Of a DNA stretch of 15,366 nucleotides, positions 7,269 through 13,697 are shown piece by piece. The notes under the pieces are model-generated. The model saw nothing but the letters and a program-made list of their open reading frames with translations. It had not been told where the DNA came from and ran no database searches. The stretch is taken from positions 1 through 15,366 of the forward strand of contig CAYNNI010000072.1 in assembly GCA_964398805.1 (NCBI GenBank). Reading direction: 5' to 3'. Made by a program: the position numbers and the translations under genes. This DNA comes from CAISDH01 sp964398805 (lineage in GTDB: Archaea; Micrarchaeota; Micrarchaeia; Micrarchaeales; Micrarchaeaceae). The first letter of the stretch is position 1, and every line of letters begins with the position of its first letter.

Positions 7269-7278
7269 TTTTAATATA
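7269..7278 (-). promoter_or_regulatory. Box A promoter of hisS
   Basis: On the minus strand the element reads TATATTAAAA, about 42 bases before ATG 7232. This gives a leader of roughly 16 bases. It is in the 179-base gap after the deacetylase gene, so hisS is probably transcribed separately from the thioredoxin/deacetylase pair. Confidence 0.5.
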
Positions 7279-7381
7279 GTTTCTCTTATTCGCGTCTTAA
7301 GCCTCCCATTCTCTGTCCAAAGCCATCTACCGTATGGCTGATGCTTAGAGAATACCGATCCCTCAAGACCCTCCCGAAGAA

Positions 7382-7410
7382 GCGACTACAGCTTCACAAA
7401 CTGTAGTCAC
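7382..7410 (-). terminator. Ten-base-pair stem-loop downstream of the PIG-L gene
   Basis: On the minus strand GTGACTACAG pairs with CTGTAGTCGC (nine Watson-Crick pairs and one G-T) around a nine-base loop. It begins 16 bases after the deacetylase stop. The following bases are pyrimidine-rich (TTCTTC) but lack a real T run. It is probably a terminator or 3'-end stabiliser. A structured small RNA is an alternative that the sequence alone cannot exclude. Confidence 0.4.
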
Positions 7411-7426
7411 CCGAGTCGGAGTCTCG

Positions 7427-8125
7427 CTACCAAAGATTCAGCTTTACGAAGGATTCGGCGTACTTGAGGCCTTTCTTCTTCCCGAGCATGCTGCCGATAT
7501 GCCTCACGAAGCCCGCGTCACCCCCGAACTGCGATTTGTGCCGCGCAACCGCCTTTACCTTGAGATCGATGACGCCGCTTATGTCCACCGTCTCGTTGCC
7601 GTTCTCGAAGTTTGTTAGATACAGCTCCTTCACCTTGTGCAGCTTGAGCCCCTTCCTCTCTAACCCCTCGAACGAGAACTTGTTCTTCGCGAGCGGATAC
7701 ACCGCGTCTATCGTTGCGATGCCCGTTGCCCTGTGGTCTGAGTGGTTTATGAACCCCCTTCTGGAGTACACAAAGGTGGGGTCGTGCGTTACCACTATGT
7801 CGGGCTTCAGCTTTCTTATGTGCCTGACGATGTCCCTCTTTAGCGCCATGCTCGGCTCTAGCTCGGTATCCTTGTACTTGAGGAAGAACACCTCCTTCAC
7901 GCCGAGGATTCTCGCAGCAGCGCGCTCCTCCTTCTTTCTGGCGCTTATCAGAGTCCTGCCCCTTATCTTAGGGTCCATCGAGCCGCGGCTGCCATCTGTG
8001 CACACCAGGTAGTAGCACCTCGCCCCGTTCCGTGCCCACTTGGCGAACGCGCCTCCCGCGCCTATGTCCAGGTCGTCCGGATGCGCGCCCACGCCCAGGA
8101 CGACAAGTGCCCTCTTCACGGTCAA
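7427..8125 (-). CDS. PIG-L (LmbE-like) family zinc deacetylase
   Basis: The family removes N-acetyl groups from amino sugars or their conjugates (GlcNAc-PI, GlcNAc-malate, diacetylchitobiose). The exact substrate cannot be read from sequence. The signature zinc motif AHPDD lies at residues 14-18, followed by LDIGAGG. The second metal histidine is in NHSDHRATG (about 127-135), and THDP at about 113-116 matches the family core. At 232 residues it is a standard single domain with no signal peptide, so it is cytoplasmic. TTG 8125 is chosen because AGGT (8131-8134) lies five bases before it; TTG 8131 and GTG 8119 are alternatives. It starts just after the thioredoxin stop, so the two form an operon. 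Substrates could include precursors of surface glycans or of a low-molecular-weight thiol (inference). Confidence 0.9.
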   Translation of the reverse strand: MTVKRALVVLGVGAHPDDLDIGAGGAFAKWARNGARCYYLVCTDGSRGSMDPKIRGRTLISARKKEERAAARILGVKEVFFLKYKDTELEPSMALKRDIVRHIRKLKPDIVVTHDPTFVYSRRGFINHSDHRATGIATIDAVYPLAKNKFSFEGLERKGLKLHKVKELYLTNFENGNETVDISGVIDLKVKAVARHKSQFGGDAGFVRHIGSMLGKKKGLKYAESFVKLNLW

Positions 8126-8132
8126 ACGCAAC

Positions 8133-8456
8133 CTACAGGTTCTTCTGTATCCACTTCTTCAGCGCGTCCTTCGGGATCGCGCCGACGTTAACCGCCTTTA
8201 CCTGCCCCTTCTCCACGAGAAGCGTTGTCGGGATGCTCATTATCTCGTACTTCTGCACGGTCTTCTCGTTCTCGTCAGCATCGAGCTTGACGAATCTGAT
8301 CTTGCCCTTGTATTCCTTCGCAACCTCCTCGATTACGGGAGAGTACATCCTGCACGGCCCGCACCACGTGGCCCACACGTCCACGACCACCGGCGCGCCT
8401 GACTTAAGCACCTCGGCATCGAAACTTGCGTCTGTAACGCTCTCTACCGCCTCCAT
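8133..8456 (-). CDS. trxA: Thioredoxin
   Basis: This small cytoplasmic disulfide reductase of 107 residues has the full thioredoxin fold. The active site WCGPC is at 31-35 after VVVDVWAT, the cis-proline is in SIPTT (about 75-79), and the final helix is DALKKWIQKNL. ATG 8456 is chosen because GGTG (8464-8467) lies in good position before it and a box A lies at 8487-8498. The upstream in-frame GTGs at 8463-8468 contain that ribosome site. It is the first gene of a two-gene operon with the PIG-L deacetylase and is divergent from the histone gene. No thioredoxin reductase is in the window. Confidence 0.95.
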   Translation of the reverse strand: MEAVESVTDASFDAEVLKSGAPVVVDVWATWCGPCRMYSPVIEEVAKEYKGKIRFVKLDADENEKTVQKYEIMSIPTTLLVEKGQVKAVNVGAIPKDALKKWIQKNL

Positions 8457-8486
8457 AATAAGCACCACACATTTCCATCCTTAAAG

Positions 8487-8498
8487 GTATAAATACCT
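8487..8498 (-). promoter_or_regulatory. Box A promoter of the thioredoxin operon
   Basis: GGTATTTATACC on the minus strand is a near-palindromic TATA element. A transcript start about 26 bases downstream falls at about 8466, next to the GGTG ribosome site, so the leader is short. It lies back to back with the histone promoter. Confidence 0.45.
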
Positions 8499-8520
8499 AT
8501 GCCGGCATCGCGGAACAGTA

Positions 8521-8532
8521 AACTATTTATCG
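8521..8532 (+). promoter_or_regulatory. Box A promoter of the histone cluster
   Basis: AACTATTTATCG is the best TATA-like element before the histone gene and predicts a start near 8553. The leader would be about 59 bases, the longest in the window. Confidence 0.4.
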
Positions 8533-8611
8533 CTTGCACGCAATAGAGTTGCGATGATGTGACTTGCACTGAGCCGAGCCAACGCTGTGAAGACGATCTT
8601 GAGTGCTGAAC

Positions 8612-8815
8612 ATGATATCAAAGCAGGCGGTAAAGAAGCTTGTCAAGGAGAGCGGCGTAGCGATAAGCGACTCCGCCGCGGAGACACTGTCAATAATCCT
8701 CGAGAAGAAGGCAAAGAAGATTGCGAGCTACGCCGTGAAGAGGGCGAAGGCGCACGGGCGCGAGTCCGTGACAGAGGAGGACATCGACACCTACAGGATG
8801 AAGTACGGTGACTGA
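8612..8815 (+). CDS. Archaeal histone
   Basis: This 67-residue HMf-like protein packages DNA as dimers and longer polymers. It is a single histone fold with no tail. Helix 1 is KQAVKKLVKESG, helix 2 is the long SDSAAETLSIILEKKAKKIASYAVKRAKAHGR, and the VTEEDIDTYRMKYG segment forms helix 3. The basic residues at the ends of helix 2 and the RESVTEEDI loop are as in DNA-binding archaeal histones. ATG 8612 gives the usual length; an in-frame GTG at 8603 would add three residues. The GGTGA inside its last codons and the TGA stop form a ribosome site for the next gene, so the two are likely coupled. Confidence 0.93.
   Translation: MISKQAVKKLVKESGVAISDSAAETLSIILEKKAKKIASYAVKRAKAHGRESVTEEDIDTYRMKYGD
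8807..8811 (+). promoter_or_regulatory. Shine-Dalgarno GGTGA pointing at a non-canonical ACG start
   Basis: A perfect GGTGA sits four bases before ACG 8816, the same spacing as seen before psmA and close to that before cysS and the PRC-barrel gene. No ATG, GTG or TTG occurs in that frame until GTG 8867. The site is therefore evidence for the true start of the zinc-ribbon gene. Confidence 0.5.
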
Positions 8816-8866
8816 ACGGCCGAGGCTGCGATAGCGAGGAGCACGGGCAAGGTCCGCCTGGAGTAT

Positions 8867-9352
8867 GTGGACGGCGGCTGCCAGAAGATAAAGCTGTGGG
8901 AGCCCAAGGCCGGGGGCGTCCTCGAGACTACGTTCGACAGCGAGGGCGCGGTTCTCGCGCAGCAGATTGTCGCGCCCGGCGAGGCCGGGATCGCGCAGCG
9001 CATGCTCTCGGCGCTCGGCGCGGAGGCCCTGGCGAAGGCCAGCGAGAAGCCCTACGAGGACGTGCGCCTGGCGAGGCCGTGCCCGAGCTGCGGAAGCCCA
9101 GGCCTTATGAGATATTCCGATGCCTTCTCGAAGGAGGCGCCGGTAATGCCCACGTACTACTGCAGCGCCTGCAAGAAGCGGGGCTACTACCTTACCGATG
9201 AGTACCTCGAGTTCCTTGTCGACAACAACATCGCGCTCTTCAACGACGCGGAGCTGCGGGAGCTGACGCAAGACAGGAGCGCTTTCGTTTCCGAGCTGAA
9301 GGAGTATATAATAAGAATCTTTGCTGCAAAGCATGTAGCGCGAATCAGGTGA
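8867..9352 (+). CDS. Zinc-ribbon protein of unknown function in the histone cluster
   Basis: The first canonical start codon is GTG 8867 (161 residues). However, the 17 codons before it, back to the histone stop, also look coding (ending STGKVRLEY). A GGTGA site points to ACG 8816, so the real protein is probably 178 residues. The centre holds a four-cysteine zinc ribbon, CPSCG (72-76 from the GTG) and CSAC (99-102). An N-terminal beta-rich part (KIKLWEPKAGGVLETTF) precedes it. The C-terminus is helical (LTDEYLEFLVDNNIALF to VSELKEYIIRIF). I recognise no named family; nucleic-acid or protein binding is plausible from the ribbon. It lies between histone and PRC-barrel genes, and its stop overlaps the ribosome site of the latter. 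Confidence 0.75.
   Translation: MDGGCQKIKLWEPKAGGVLETTFDSEGAVLAQQIVAPGEAGIAQRMLSALGAEALAKASEKPYEDVRLARPCPSCGSPGLMRYSDAFSKEAPVMPTYYCSACKKRGYYLTDEYLEFLVDNNIALFNDAELRELTQDRSAFVSELKEYIIRIFAAKHVARIR
9347..9352 (+). promoter_or_regulatory. Shine-Dalgarno AGGTGA for the PRC-barrel gene
   Basis: AGGTGA includes the TGA stop of the zinc-ribbon gene and lies four bases before ATG 9357. This sets the start and implies translational coupling. Confidence 0.7.
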
Positions 9353-9356
9353 ACCC

Positions 9357-9608
9357 ATGGCCATTCTACTCTCTGAGCTCTACGGGAAGCAGATAATAAG
9401 CAACACGGGCAAGAAGATAGGCTATGTCGAGGACATAGTGCTGAACTTCGAGGACGGCGAGGTCTCGAGCCTGCTCCTGACCAAGATGGACGACCTCATG
9501 AGGAGCGTGAACACGCCGCGCCTGTTCGCGAACAACAGCGTTCGCTACGCGCGCGTCAAGAACGTCTCGGAGACCATAATCGTGGGCACCGAAGCCGTCA
9601 AGGATTAG
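9357..9608 (+). CDS. PRC-barrel domain protein
   Basis: The 83-residue protein is a single PRC-barrel. It opens with LLSELYGKQIISNTGKKIGYVEDIVLNFEDGEVSSLLL, the characteristic alternation of strands with G-K-x-I-G-x-V-x-D. It closes with VRYARVKNVSETIIVG, the typical final strands. In bacteria this fold occurs in RimM and in photosynthetic reaction centre subunit H. In archaea small single-domain versions are common, and some are linked to cell division. A specific role here is unproven. It is the last gene of the histone cluster and ends 83 bases from the convergent AbiEii-like gene. Confidence 0.85.
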   Translation: MAILLSELYGKQIISNTGKKIGYVEDIVLNFEDGEVSSLLLTKMDDLMRSVNTPRLFANNSVRYARVKNVSETIIVGTEAVKD

Positions 9609-9691
9609 AACTTCGCTCGCATATCCTCTTTTGCTGCTGAATAGAGGGCTCTGCAACCTTTCATATATCTAAACTTGGCCGGCATCGTCGG

Positions 9692-10489
9692 CTATTCAGT
9701 GAGAGCACCCAGCCTTATCTTGAGGTCCTCCAGCAGTTCCGCCCAATTCTTCGGCCTGCGTGCAAGAGGGATGAATGGGTTTGTCAGGTTCCGGAGCTTC
9801 CGCACGTCACGCTTTTCAAGGGCGATTCTTGCCTTTTGGATCAACGCTTCTGATTTAAGCTCGCCTCCTTCTGATTTGAGCGCCAATGAAATTGCCTTCT
9901 TTAGAATCGGTAGGTTGCACAGCGGAAGGGCAAAATAGACGTCATAGACATCTTTTCCTTCTGCCCTTGCCGCTAGCGCATTCAGTTTCCTCGCGGTCAA
10001 ATCTTCTATGGAGTATACCTTGAAACCAGTGACCGATGCATGCGCGAAGCCCGAAACTGCGGGCATCGTTTCGAGAGGCTTCGCCGTAAGCAGTTTCTTC
10101 GGCGATACATCTATCCGAATATGGCCTTTCCCTCCAAGCGGAGTTTCGTAGAAGCAGTAGAACTGCATGGTGTCGTTAACCTTCCTGAATTCAACGATGT
10201 CCATGTCTTTCATGTCCGCGGCAAGCGATTTGCAGAATGCAGTCAGCTCGGCCTTCGCATTCTTTGTGACCAGGTCAAAGTCAAGGTCTTCTGAGAATCT
10301 CTGCGCCTCATGCAGATACACCTTGCTGAGCGCGGTTCCGCCCTTGAACACTAGTGCATCGGGATTCTTGGACACAAACCGGGTTACCTGCGCCAGCGCG
10401 TTCATAAGGTAAAACTCTTTGATTACGAACTGCAGCGGAAGCCCATTTTGGATCGCGATGGCCCTGCAAACCTCAATATCGAGTTTCAT
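9692..10489 (-). CDS. AbiEii-type nucleotidyltransferase toxin
   Basis: This is a 265-residue member of the AbiEii/MenT-like nucleotidyltransferases, the toxin half of type IV toxin-antitoxin and abortive-infection pairs. Characterised relatives add nucleotides to RNA or tRNA. The nucleotide-binding motif FKGGTALSK is at 48-56 and the metal-binding SEDLDFDL at 66-73. A third acidic strand is HIRIDVS (123-129). The family C-terminal motif is DLTARKLNALAARAEGKDVYDVYF (about 163-186). All expected catalytic residues are present, so it is probably active. Its ATG overlaps the antitoxin stop by four bases (ATGA). Codon use is less G/C-ending than in neighbours, which suggests acquisition by transfer. 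The phage-defence role is known for the family and not shown here. Confidence 0.9.
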   Translation of the reverse strand: MKLDIEVCRAIAIQNGLPLQFVIKEFYLMNALAQVTRFVSKNPDALVFKGGTALSKVYLHEAQRFSEDLDFDLVTKNAKAELTAFCKSLAADMKDMDIVEFRKVNDTMQFYCFYETPLGGKGHIRIDVSPKKLLTAKPLETMPAVSGFAHASVTGFKVYSIEDLTARKLNALAARAEGKDVYDVYFALPLCNLPILKKAISLALKSEGGELKSEALIQKARIALEKRDVRKLRNLTNPFIPLARRPKNWAELLEDLKIRLGALTE

Positions 10490-11094
10490 TTCATACCCTC
10501 TTTGATTTCCCTCTCTACCTCTTCCAATCTGCGCATGTCCCTCACATTGGCAAACCGCCTAACATAAGACCGGAATTCGGCCCATTCCCTCGAGTCCAGC
10601 CTAGCGGTGCGGTAAGCCTCAATCAACTTTTCCCTTTCGATCGAGTACCTTTCCAAATAGGCGCAGTCGAAGAGCGTCTTCGCCCTGCTTGAGACCACCA
10701 AGTTTCCGACATTCTCGAAGCCTACAGCCTTTTTCCCCATCGCAACCGCCTTCATCTCATAGCCGCTGACGGTCTTCGACGCCGATTCGTTCTTTGTGAC
10801 GATGATGATGGCAAAAGGCATCTCCGCAATCAGTCGGCGTATGTAAAGCGCGCCCGCGAAGCCGAGGTATCCGTTGAAAATCTCCTGCGCCGCGGCAAAG
10901 GCATCCCTGATCGGGTTGGTCGCGTATGTGCCGCGCTTCAGGCGGATCATCCTTCCTGCCTTGCCTAGCCTGCTCAGGGTTGTCCTAAGAGTGGCCGCGC
11001 CGCATAGCCTCAGGCTCTCAAGCACATCCAGCGTAATGATCCCATCAGGCGCATTTTCAATGGCCGAAAGCACACGCTCAGTCACTTTATTCAT
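10486..11094 (-). CDS. AbiEi-type antitoxin / transcriptional regulator
   Basis: The 202-residue protein begins with a winged helix-turn-helix (about 5-60: VTERVLSAIENAPDGIITLDVL to GKAGRMIRLKRGTYATNP). A larger domain follows with the AbiEi pattern GFAGALYIRRLIAE and SSRAKTLFDCAYLERYS. In characterised systems the antitoxin represses its own promoter and counteracts the toxin without forming a complex. It stands first in the pair, with a four-base ATGA overlap into the toxin gene. A box A centred at 11120 puts the transcript start at the ATG itself, so the message appears leaderless. That differs from the ribosome-site-led genes around it. Confidence 0.87.
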   Translation of the reverse strand: MNKVTERVLSAIENAPDGIITLDVLESLRLCGAATLRTTLSRLGKAGRMIRLKRGTYATNPIRDAFAAAQEIFNGYLGFAGALYIRRLIAEMPFAIIIVTKNESASKTVSGYEMKAVAMGKKAVGFENVGNLVVSSRAKTLFDCAYLERYSIEREKLIEAYRTARLDSREWAEFRSYVRRFANVRDMRRLEEVEREIKEGMK

Positions 11095-11114
11095 GGACTA
11101 ATAATTAACATATC

Positions 11115-11125
11115 GTTTATTATAG
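11115..11125 (-). promoter_or_regulatory. Box A promoter of the AbiE pair (leaderless)
   Basis: On the minus strand CTATAATAAAC is centred 26 bases before ATG 11094, the normal distance from TATA box to transcript start in archaea. No ribosome site precedes the ATG. An autorepressor would be expected to bind here. Confidence 0.45.
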
Positions 11126-11146
11126 CCATATGGTGTTTCTAGCTGC

Positions 11147-11156
11147 CAAAAAGGCT
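11147..11156 (-). terminator. Oligo-T terminator candidate after rpoP
   Basis: Read on the minus strand this is GCCTTTTTGG, a five-T tract 28 bases after the rpoP stop. Archaeal transcription ends at such T tracts, so it may close the superoperon ahead of the AbiE promoter. Confidence 0.4.
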
Positions 11157-11183
11157 TATGACCTGCAGCTGCGGCATACGCTT

Positions 11184-11315
11184 CTAGTCCGTAGACACTT
11201 CCCTTGCCAGGTTGGGCCTGCTCTTGACGAGTATCCTGTAGCCGCAGTAGGTGCACCTGACGAAGTTGTCGAGCTGCTTTATCTGCTTGCCGCATCTAGC
11301 GCATATGTACGCCAT
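11184..11315 (-). CDS. rpoP: DNA-directed RNA polymerase subunit P (Rpo12/RpoP)
   Basis: This 43-residue gene encodes the zinc-ribbon subunit that corresponds to eukaryotic Rpb12. The sequence begins MAYICARCGKQIKQLDNF, with zinc cysteines C5, C8, C21 and C24 (RCTYCGYRIL). It continues VKSRPNLAREV, the usual ILxKxRPxxAR ending of archaeal RpoP. The length is normal for the family. The start ATG 11315 is preceded by GTGAT, which overlaps the eL43 TGA stop (11322-11324), with five bases between. It is the last gene of the psmA-to-rpoP cluster, its classical place in archaea. Its shortness makes it easy to miss in automated calling. Confidence 0.93.
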   Translation of the reverse strand: MAYICARCGKQIKQLDNFVRCTYCGYRILVKSRPNLAREVSTD

Positions 11316-11321
11316 CTATCA

Positions 11322-11555
11322 TCACTTCAGGCTCTCTATGAGCCTCTTCGCGGACTCGCCCGCGGAGGTCTTCATCGTGTAGGCGCCGCCGGCATAGGTT
11401 GCGCCGCAGTGCTTGCAGCGCCATATGGAGGTGCTGATCCGCCTTACCGCATCCCCGCCGCAGGCGTCGCACCTGTAGCTAGCGTCCTTCTGCTGTATTA
11501 TCTTGGCCACTCGCTTCCTTATGCTTGTGCCGTACCTTATGCTTGCGTTGGCCAT
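11322..11555 (-). CDS. rpl37ae: Ribosomal protein eL43 (L37Ae)
   Basis: This 77-residue zinc-ribbon protein belongs to the large ribosomal subunit. The N-terminus has the family pattern RYGTSIRKRVAKI. The zinc cysteines are C29 and C32 (CDACG) and C47 and C50 (RCKHCG). The hallmark ATYAGGAYTMKT follows. ATG 11555 is chosen because it begins one base after the Rrp42 stop and gives the family's usual N-terminus; an in-frame GTG at 11564 would lie inside rrp42. It sits between rrp42 and rpoP, as in many archaeal genomes. Confidence 0.94.
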   Translation of the reverse strand: MANASIRYGTSIRKRVAKIIQQKDASYRCDACGGDAVRRISTSIWRCKHCGATYAGGAYTMKTSAGESAKRLIESLK

Positions 11556-11556
11556 G

Positions 11557-12342
11557 TCATGCACTTTCTATTAGGGATTTTAGCTCCTTATGCTTATTAA
11601 AGGCTACGTCGACGAGCTCGTCTATCTCCTTGACGCTGAAGCTTCCGCGCATTCCCTTCTGCATCGACCTCACGCTCCCGCCGTCAGTGGTTATGGTGAG
11701 CCTGGCGTCTGCCGCATTCTCCTCCTCAGGAGTAGGGTCCAGGAGGAGCTTGCCGTCCACTTTCACGAACGTGCAGGACGTGACTGTGTTGTCGACCTTC
11801 AGCTTCCTGCTCTTGTCCTCGCGCACGACCTTCTCGTCCTTGTACTCCGGCATGTAGGCGTTGCGCAGCGCAGCCATCGCGGCGATCTCGCACGCGTCGA
11901 AGAGGTTGCCGCCGTAGTTGAGCACGTACACGTCGATGTAGACGCCCCATGCCTTCTCGGCCTCGATGAACAGGCTGGCAAGGTCTATGCAGTTGCCCGC
12001 GCGTATCCCGCGGTCTGTGACCCTTGACAGCTCGATGGCCTCAGGCGTAGGCGGCCCGGTCTCGTACTTGGGGCTCGCAAGCGGCAGCAGCTCGGCCGCT
12101 ACCGTCATGTTGCCCTGGTCGGGCGTGTCAGGGAACGGGGTCTCGACCGCCATCTTGACCCCCGCAAGCACGCGGGTATCGCCAAGGTCCACCTGGGCGG
12201 ACCCCTCGGCGTTGCCCATCGTGCCCGTGACTATCCTGACGTTCCTGAAATCGAACATGCCCCTGCCGTCCTCGCGCTTGCTCTTCTCGAGCAGGCTCTT
12301 CGTGTAATTGGCTCTTATCATGTCTATGCTTTCCATGTTCAT
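11557..12342 (-). CDS. rrp42: Exosome complex component Rrp42
   Basis: Rrp42 is the non-catalytic RNase PH-like subunit that alternates with Rrp41 in the hexameric ring of the archaeal exosome (3'-5' RNA decay and tailing). The 261 residues show the family N-terminus (REDGRGMFDFRNVRI), the core LGDTRVLAGVKMAVETPFPDTPDQGN, a segment SRVTDRGIRAGNCIDLASLFIEAEKAWGVYIDVYVLNYGGNLFDA, and the C-terminal TTDGGSVRSMQKGMRGSFS. The RNase PH phosphate-binding and catalytic acid pattern of Rrp41 is absent, as expected. Its ATG overlaps the rrp41 stop by four bases (ATGA); ATG 12336 two codons later is possible. Confidence 0.96.
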   Translation of the reverse strand: MNMESIDMIRANYTKSLLEKSKREDGRGMFDFRNVRIVTGTMGNAEGSAQVDLGDTRVLAGVKMAVETPFPDTPDQGNMTVAAELLPLASPKYETGPPTPEAIELSRVTDRGIRAGNCIDLASLFIEAEKAWGVYIDVYVLNYGGNLFDACEIAAMAALRNAYMPEYKDEKVVREDKSRKLKVDNTVTSCTFVKVDGKLLLDPTPEEENAADARLTITTDGGSVRSMQKGMRGSFSVKEIDELVDVAFNKHKELKSLIESA

Positions 12343-13079
12343 GCGCCCTCGTACTTCCTGGACACGCTCTCGTATGCCTCCTTGAGAGCCGCGGCCTGCT
12401 TCCTCGATATATCCTTGCCCGCCTCTATCGCGAGCGACATCGCCTTGTCAAGCTGCTCCTTGCTGAAGCCGCCGTCCATCTGCAGCAGCAGCACATCGTT
12501 GTTCCTAGGCGCTATGGCCATCGGCATGTCGCTGTCCGAGTAGTTGTCCTCGATCATGTTGAGGTCGAGCACCACGTTGTCGTCTATCCTGCCTACCGAC
12601 ACCGCGTAGATCAGGTCCTTCATCGCTATGCCGGCTCCGGCAAGCGCCACGGCGGCGGCCGTAAGGCCGGCTGCCCGCGTGCCTCCGTCGCCCTGCAGCA
12701 CCTCTATGAACACGTCTATCTCGCTGCCCGGGAAGTCGCTCAGGAAGACCACGTTCTCGAACGCCTCCTTTATGACCTTCGATATCTCGGTGCTCCTCCT
12801 CGAGGGGCCGCTCCTTCCGTGCTCCGACAGGTTGGCGAACGGCGACATCGAGTACCTGCACTTTATTATCGCCTTCGCAGGGTCGGTCATGTGCTTCGGC
12901 AGCACCTCCTTGGGCCCGTACACCGCAGCGACTATCTTGTTGTTGCCCCATTCTATGTACGCCGACCCGTCCGCGTTCTTCAGCACGTTCGCCTTTATGC
13001 TAAGCGGCCTCAGCTCGCCGAATCCTCTCCCGTCAGCCCTCTTCCCGTTTATTATCAACTCTGGCTTATTGCTCTTCAT
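12339..13079 (-). CDS. rrp41: Exosome complex component Rrp41 (catalytic RNase PH-like subunit)
   Basis: This is the catalytic subunit of the archaeal exosome, which degrades RNA from the 3' end using phosphate and can add tails with nucleoside diphosphates. The 246 residues include RADGRGFGELRPL (14-26). The RNA-binding arginines are in GPSRRSTEI (R94, R95). GDGGTRAAGLTAAAVAL (130-146) contacts phosphate. Catalytic aspartates D178 and D184 lie in IEDNYSDSDMPMA, spaced as in the Sulfolobus enzyme. It appears active. ATGA overlaps join it to rrp4 upstream and rrp42 downstream, giving tight translational coupling of the three subunits. Confidence 0.97.
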   Translation of the reverse strand: MKSNKPELIINGKRADGRGFGELRPLSIKANVLKNADGSAYIEWGNNKIVAAVYGPKEVLPKHMTDPAKAIIKCRYSMSPFANLSEHGRSGPSRRSTEISKVIKEAFENVVFLSDFPGSEIDVFIEVLQGDGGTRAAGLTAAAVALAGAGIAMKDLIYAVSVGRIDDNVVLDLNMIEDNYSDSDMPMAIAPRNNDVLLLQMDGGFSKEQLDKAMSLAIEAGKDISRKQAAALKEAYESVSRKYEGA

Positions 13080-13693
13080 TCGCTCTCCTTTGTTTTTTCA
13101 ACGTTACCGCGCTCAAGCATCTCCTTGATGCGCATTGTAAGGCCGGGCACGTGCGCCTCCTCCTCTATGCGCGCTATCGCCTCCACCGCAAGCGCGGTCT
13201 TCGCGCCGCTCAGCCACACCCTGCCGTTCATCCCCACGACTATCTGCGTCGCGGTCATTTCGGATATCTGGTTAAGCATCGTGTTGCCCTTTCCGATGAG
13301 GCGCGGGACCTTCGCGGGCTTCACCCTGACGATCATGCCCCCGCTGAGGATCCTGACCTCCTCAAGTATGACGGTCCTGCGGTTCTCGACGTCCTTGACG
13401 TTAGCGCTGATTATCTCGCCGGCTTCCGGCCCGTTCTCGCCGCGGCGCAGGATCACGAGCCCGCGCACGAACGGAGACACGTCGACCACGCACACGCTGC
13501 CGTTGACCTCCTTGACGGCTCCGACCACGGAATCGCCTATGCGCGGGCGCCATGCGCCCTCCAGCGCCACCACGCCGCGGTCGTCATAGACTCCGAGGGA
13601 CCTTGCGTACGTCTTGCCGCCCTCAACGTAAGTGTTGTCCAGCCTGACAGGCTTCGCGGCTATGAGCTCCCCGGGCACGACAAGCCTTTTCAT
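13076..13693 (-). CDS. rrp4: Exosome complex RNA-binding subunit Rrp4
   Basis: Rrp4 forms the cap on the Rrp41/Rrp42 ring and helps feed RNA into it. The 205 residues show the N-terminal VVPGELIA, an S1 RNA-binding domain (about 52-117: IGDSVVGAVKEVNGSVCVVDV), and a KH domain (about 125-190) with the loop GKGNTML at 134-140 and GMNGRVWLSG at 154-163. The tail from 190 on is charged. The start ATG 13693 has GTGAT three bases upstream, overlapping the SBDS stop. The Csl4/DnaG alternative cap genes are not in the window. Confidence 0.96.
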   Translation of the reverse strand: MKRLVVPGELIAAKPVRLDNTYVEGGKTYARSLGVYDDRGVVALEGAWRPRIGDSVVGAVKEVNGSVCVVDVSPFVRGLVILRRGENGPEAGEIISANVKDVENRRTVILEEVRILSGGMIVRVKPAKVPRLIGKGNTMLNQISEMTATQIVVGMNGRVWLSGAKTALAVEAIARIEEEAHVPGLTMRIKEMLERGNVEKTKESE

Positions 13694-13697
13694 AGAA

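Noticed and set aside
8813..8815. Readthrough of the histone TGA giving a histone-zinc-ribbon fusion, as both lie in one frame
   Set aside because: The histone ends at its normal length, and a good ribosome site sits at the junction, so separate initiation is more likely.
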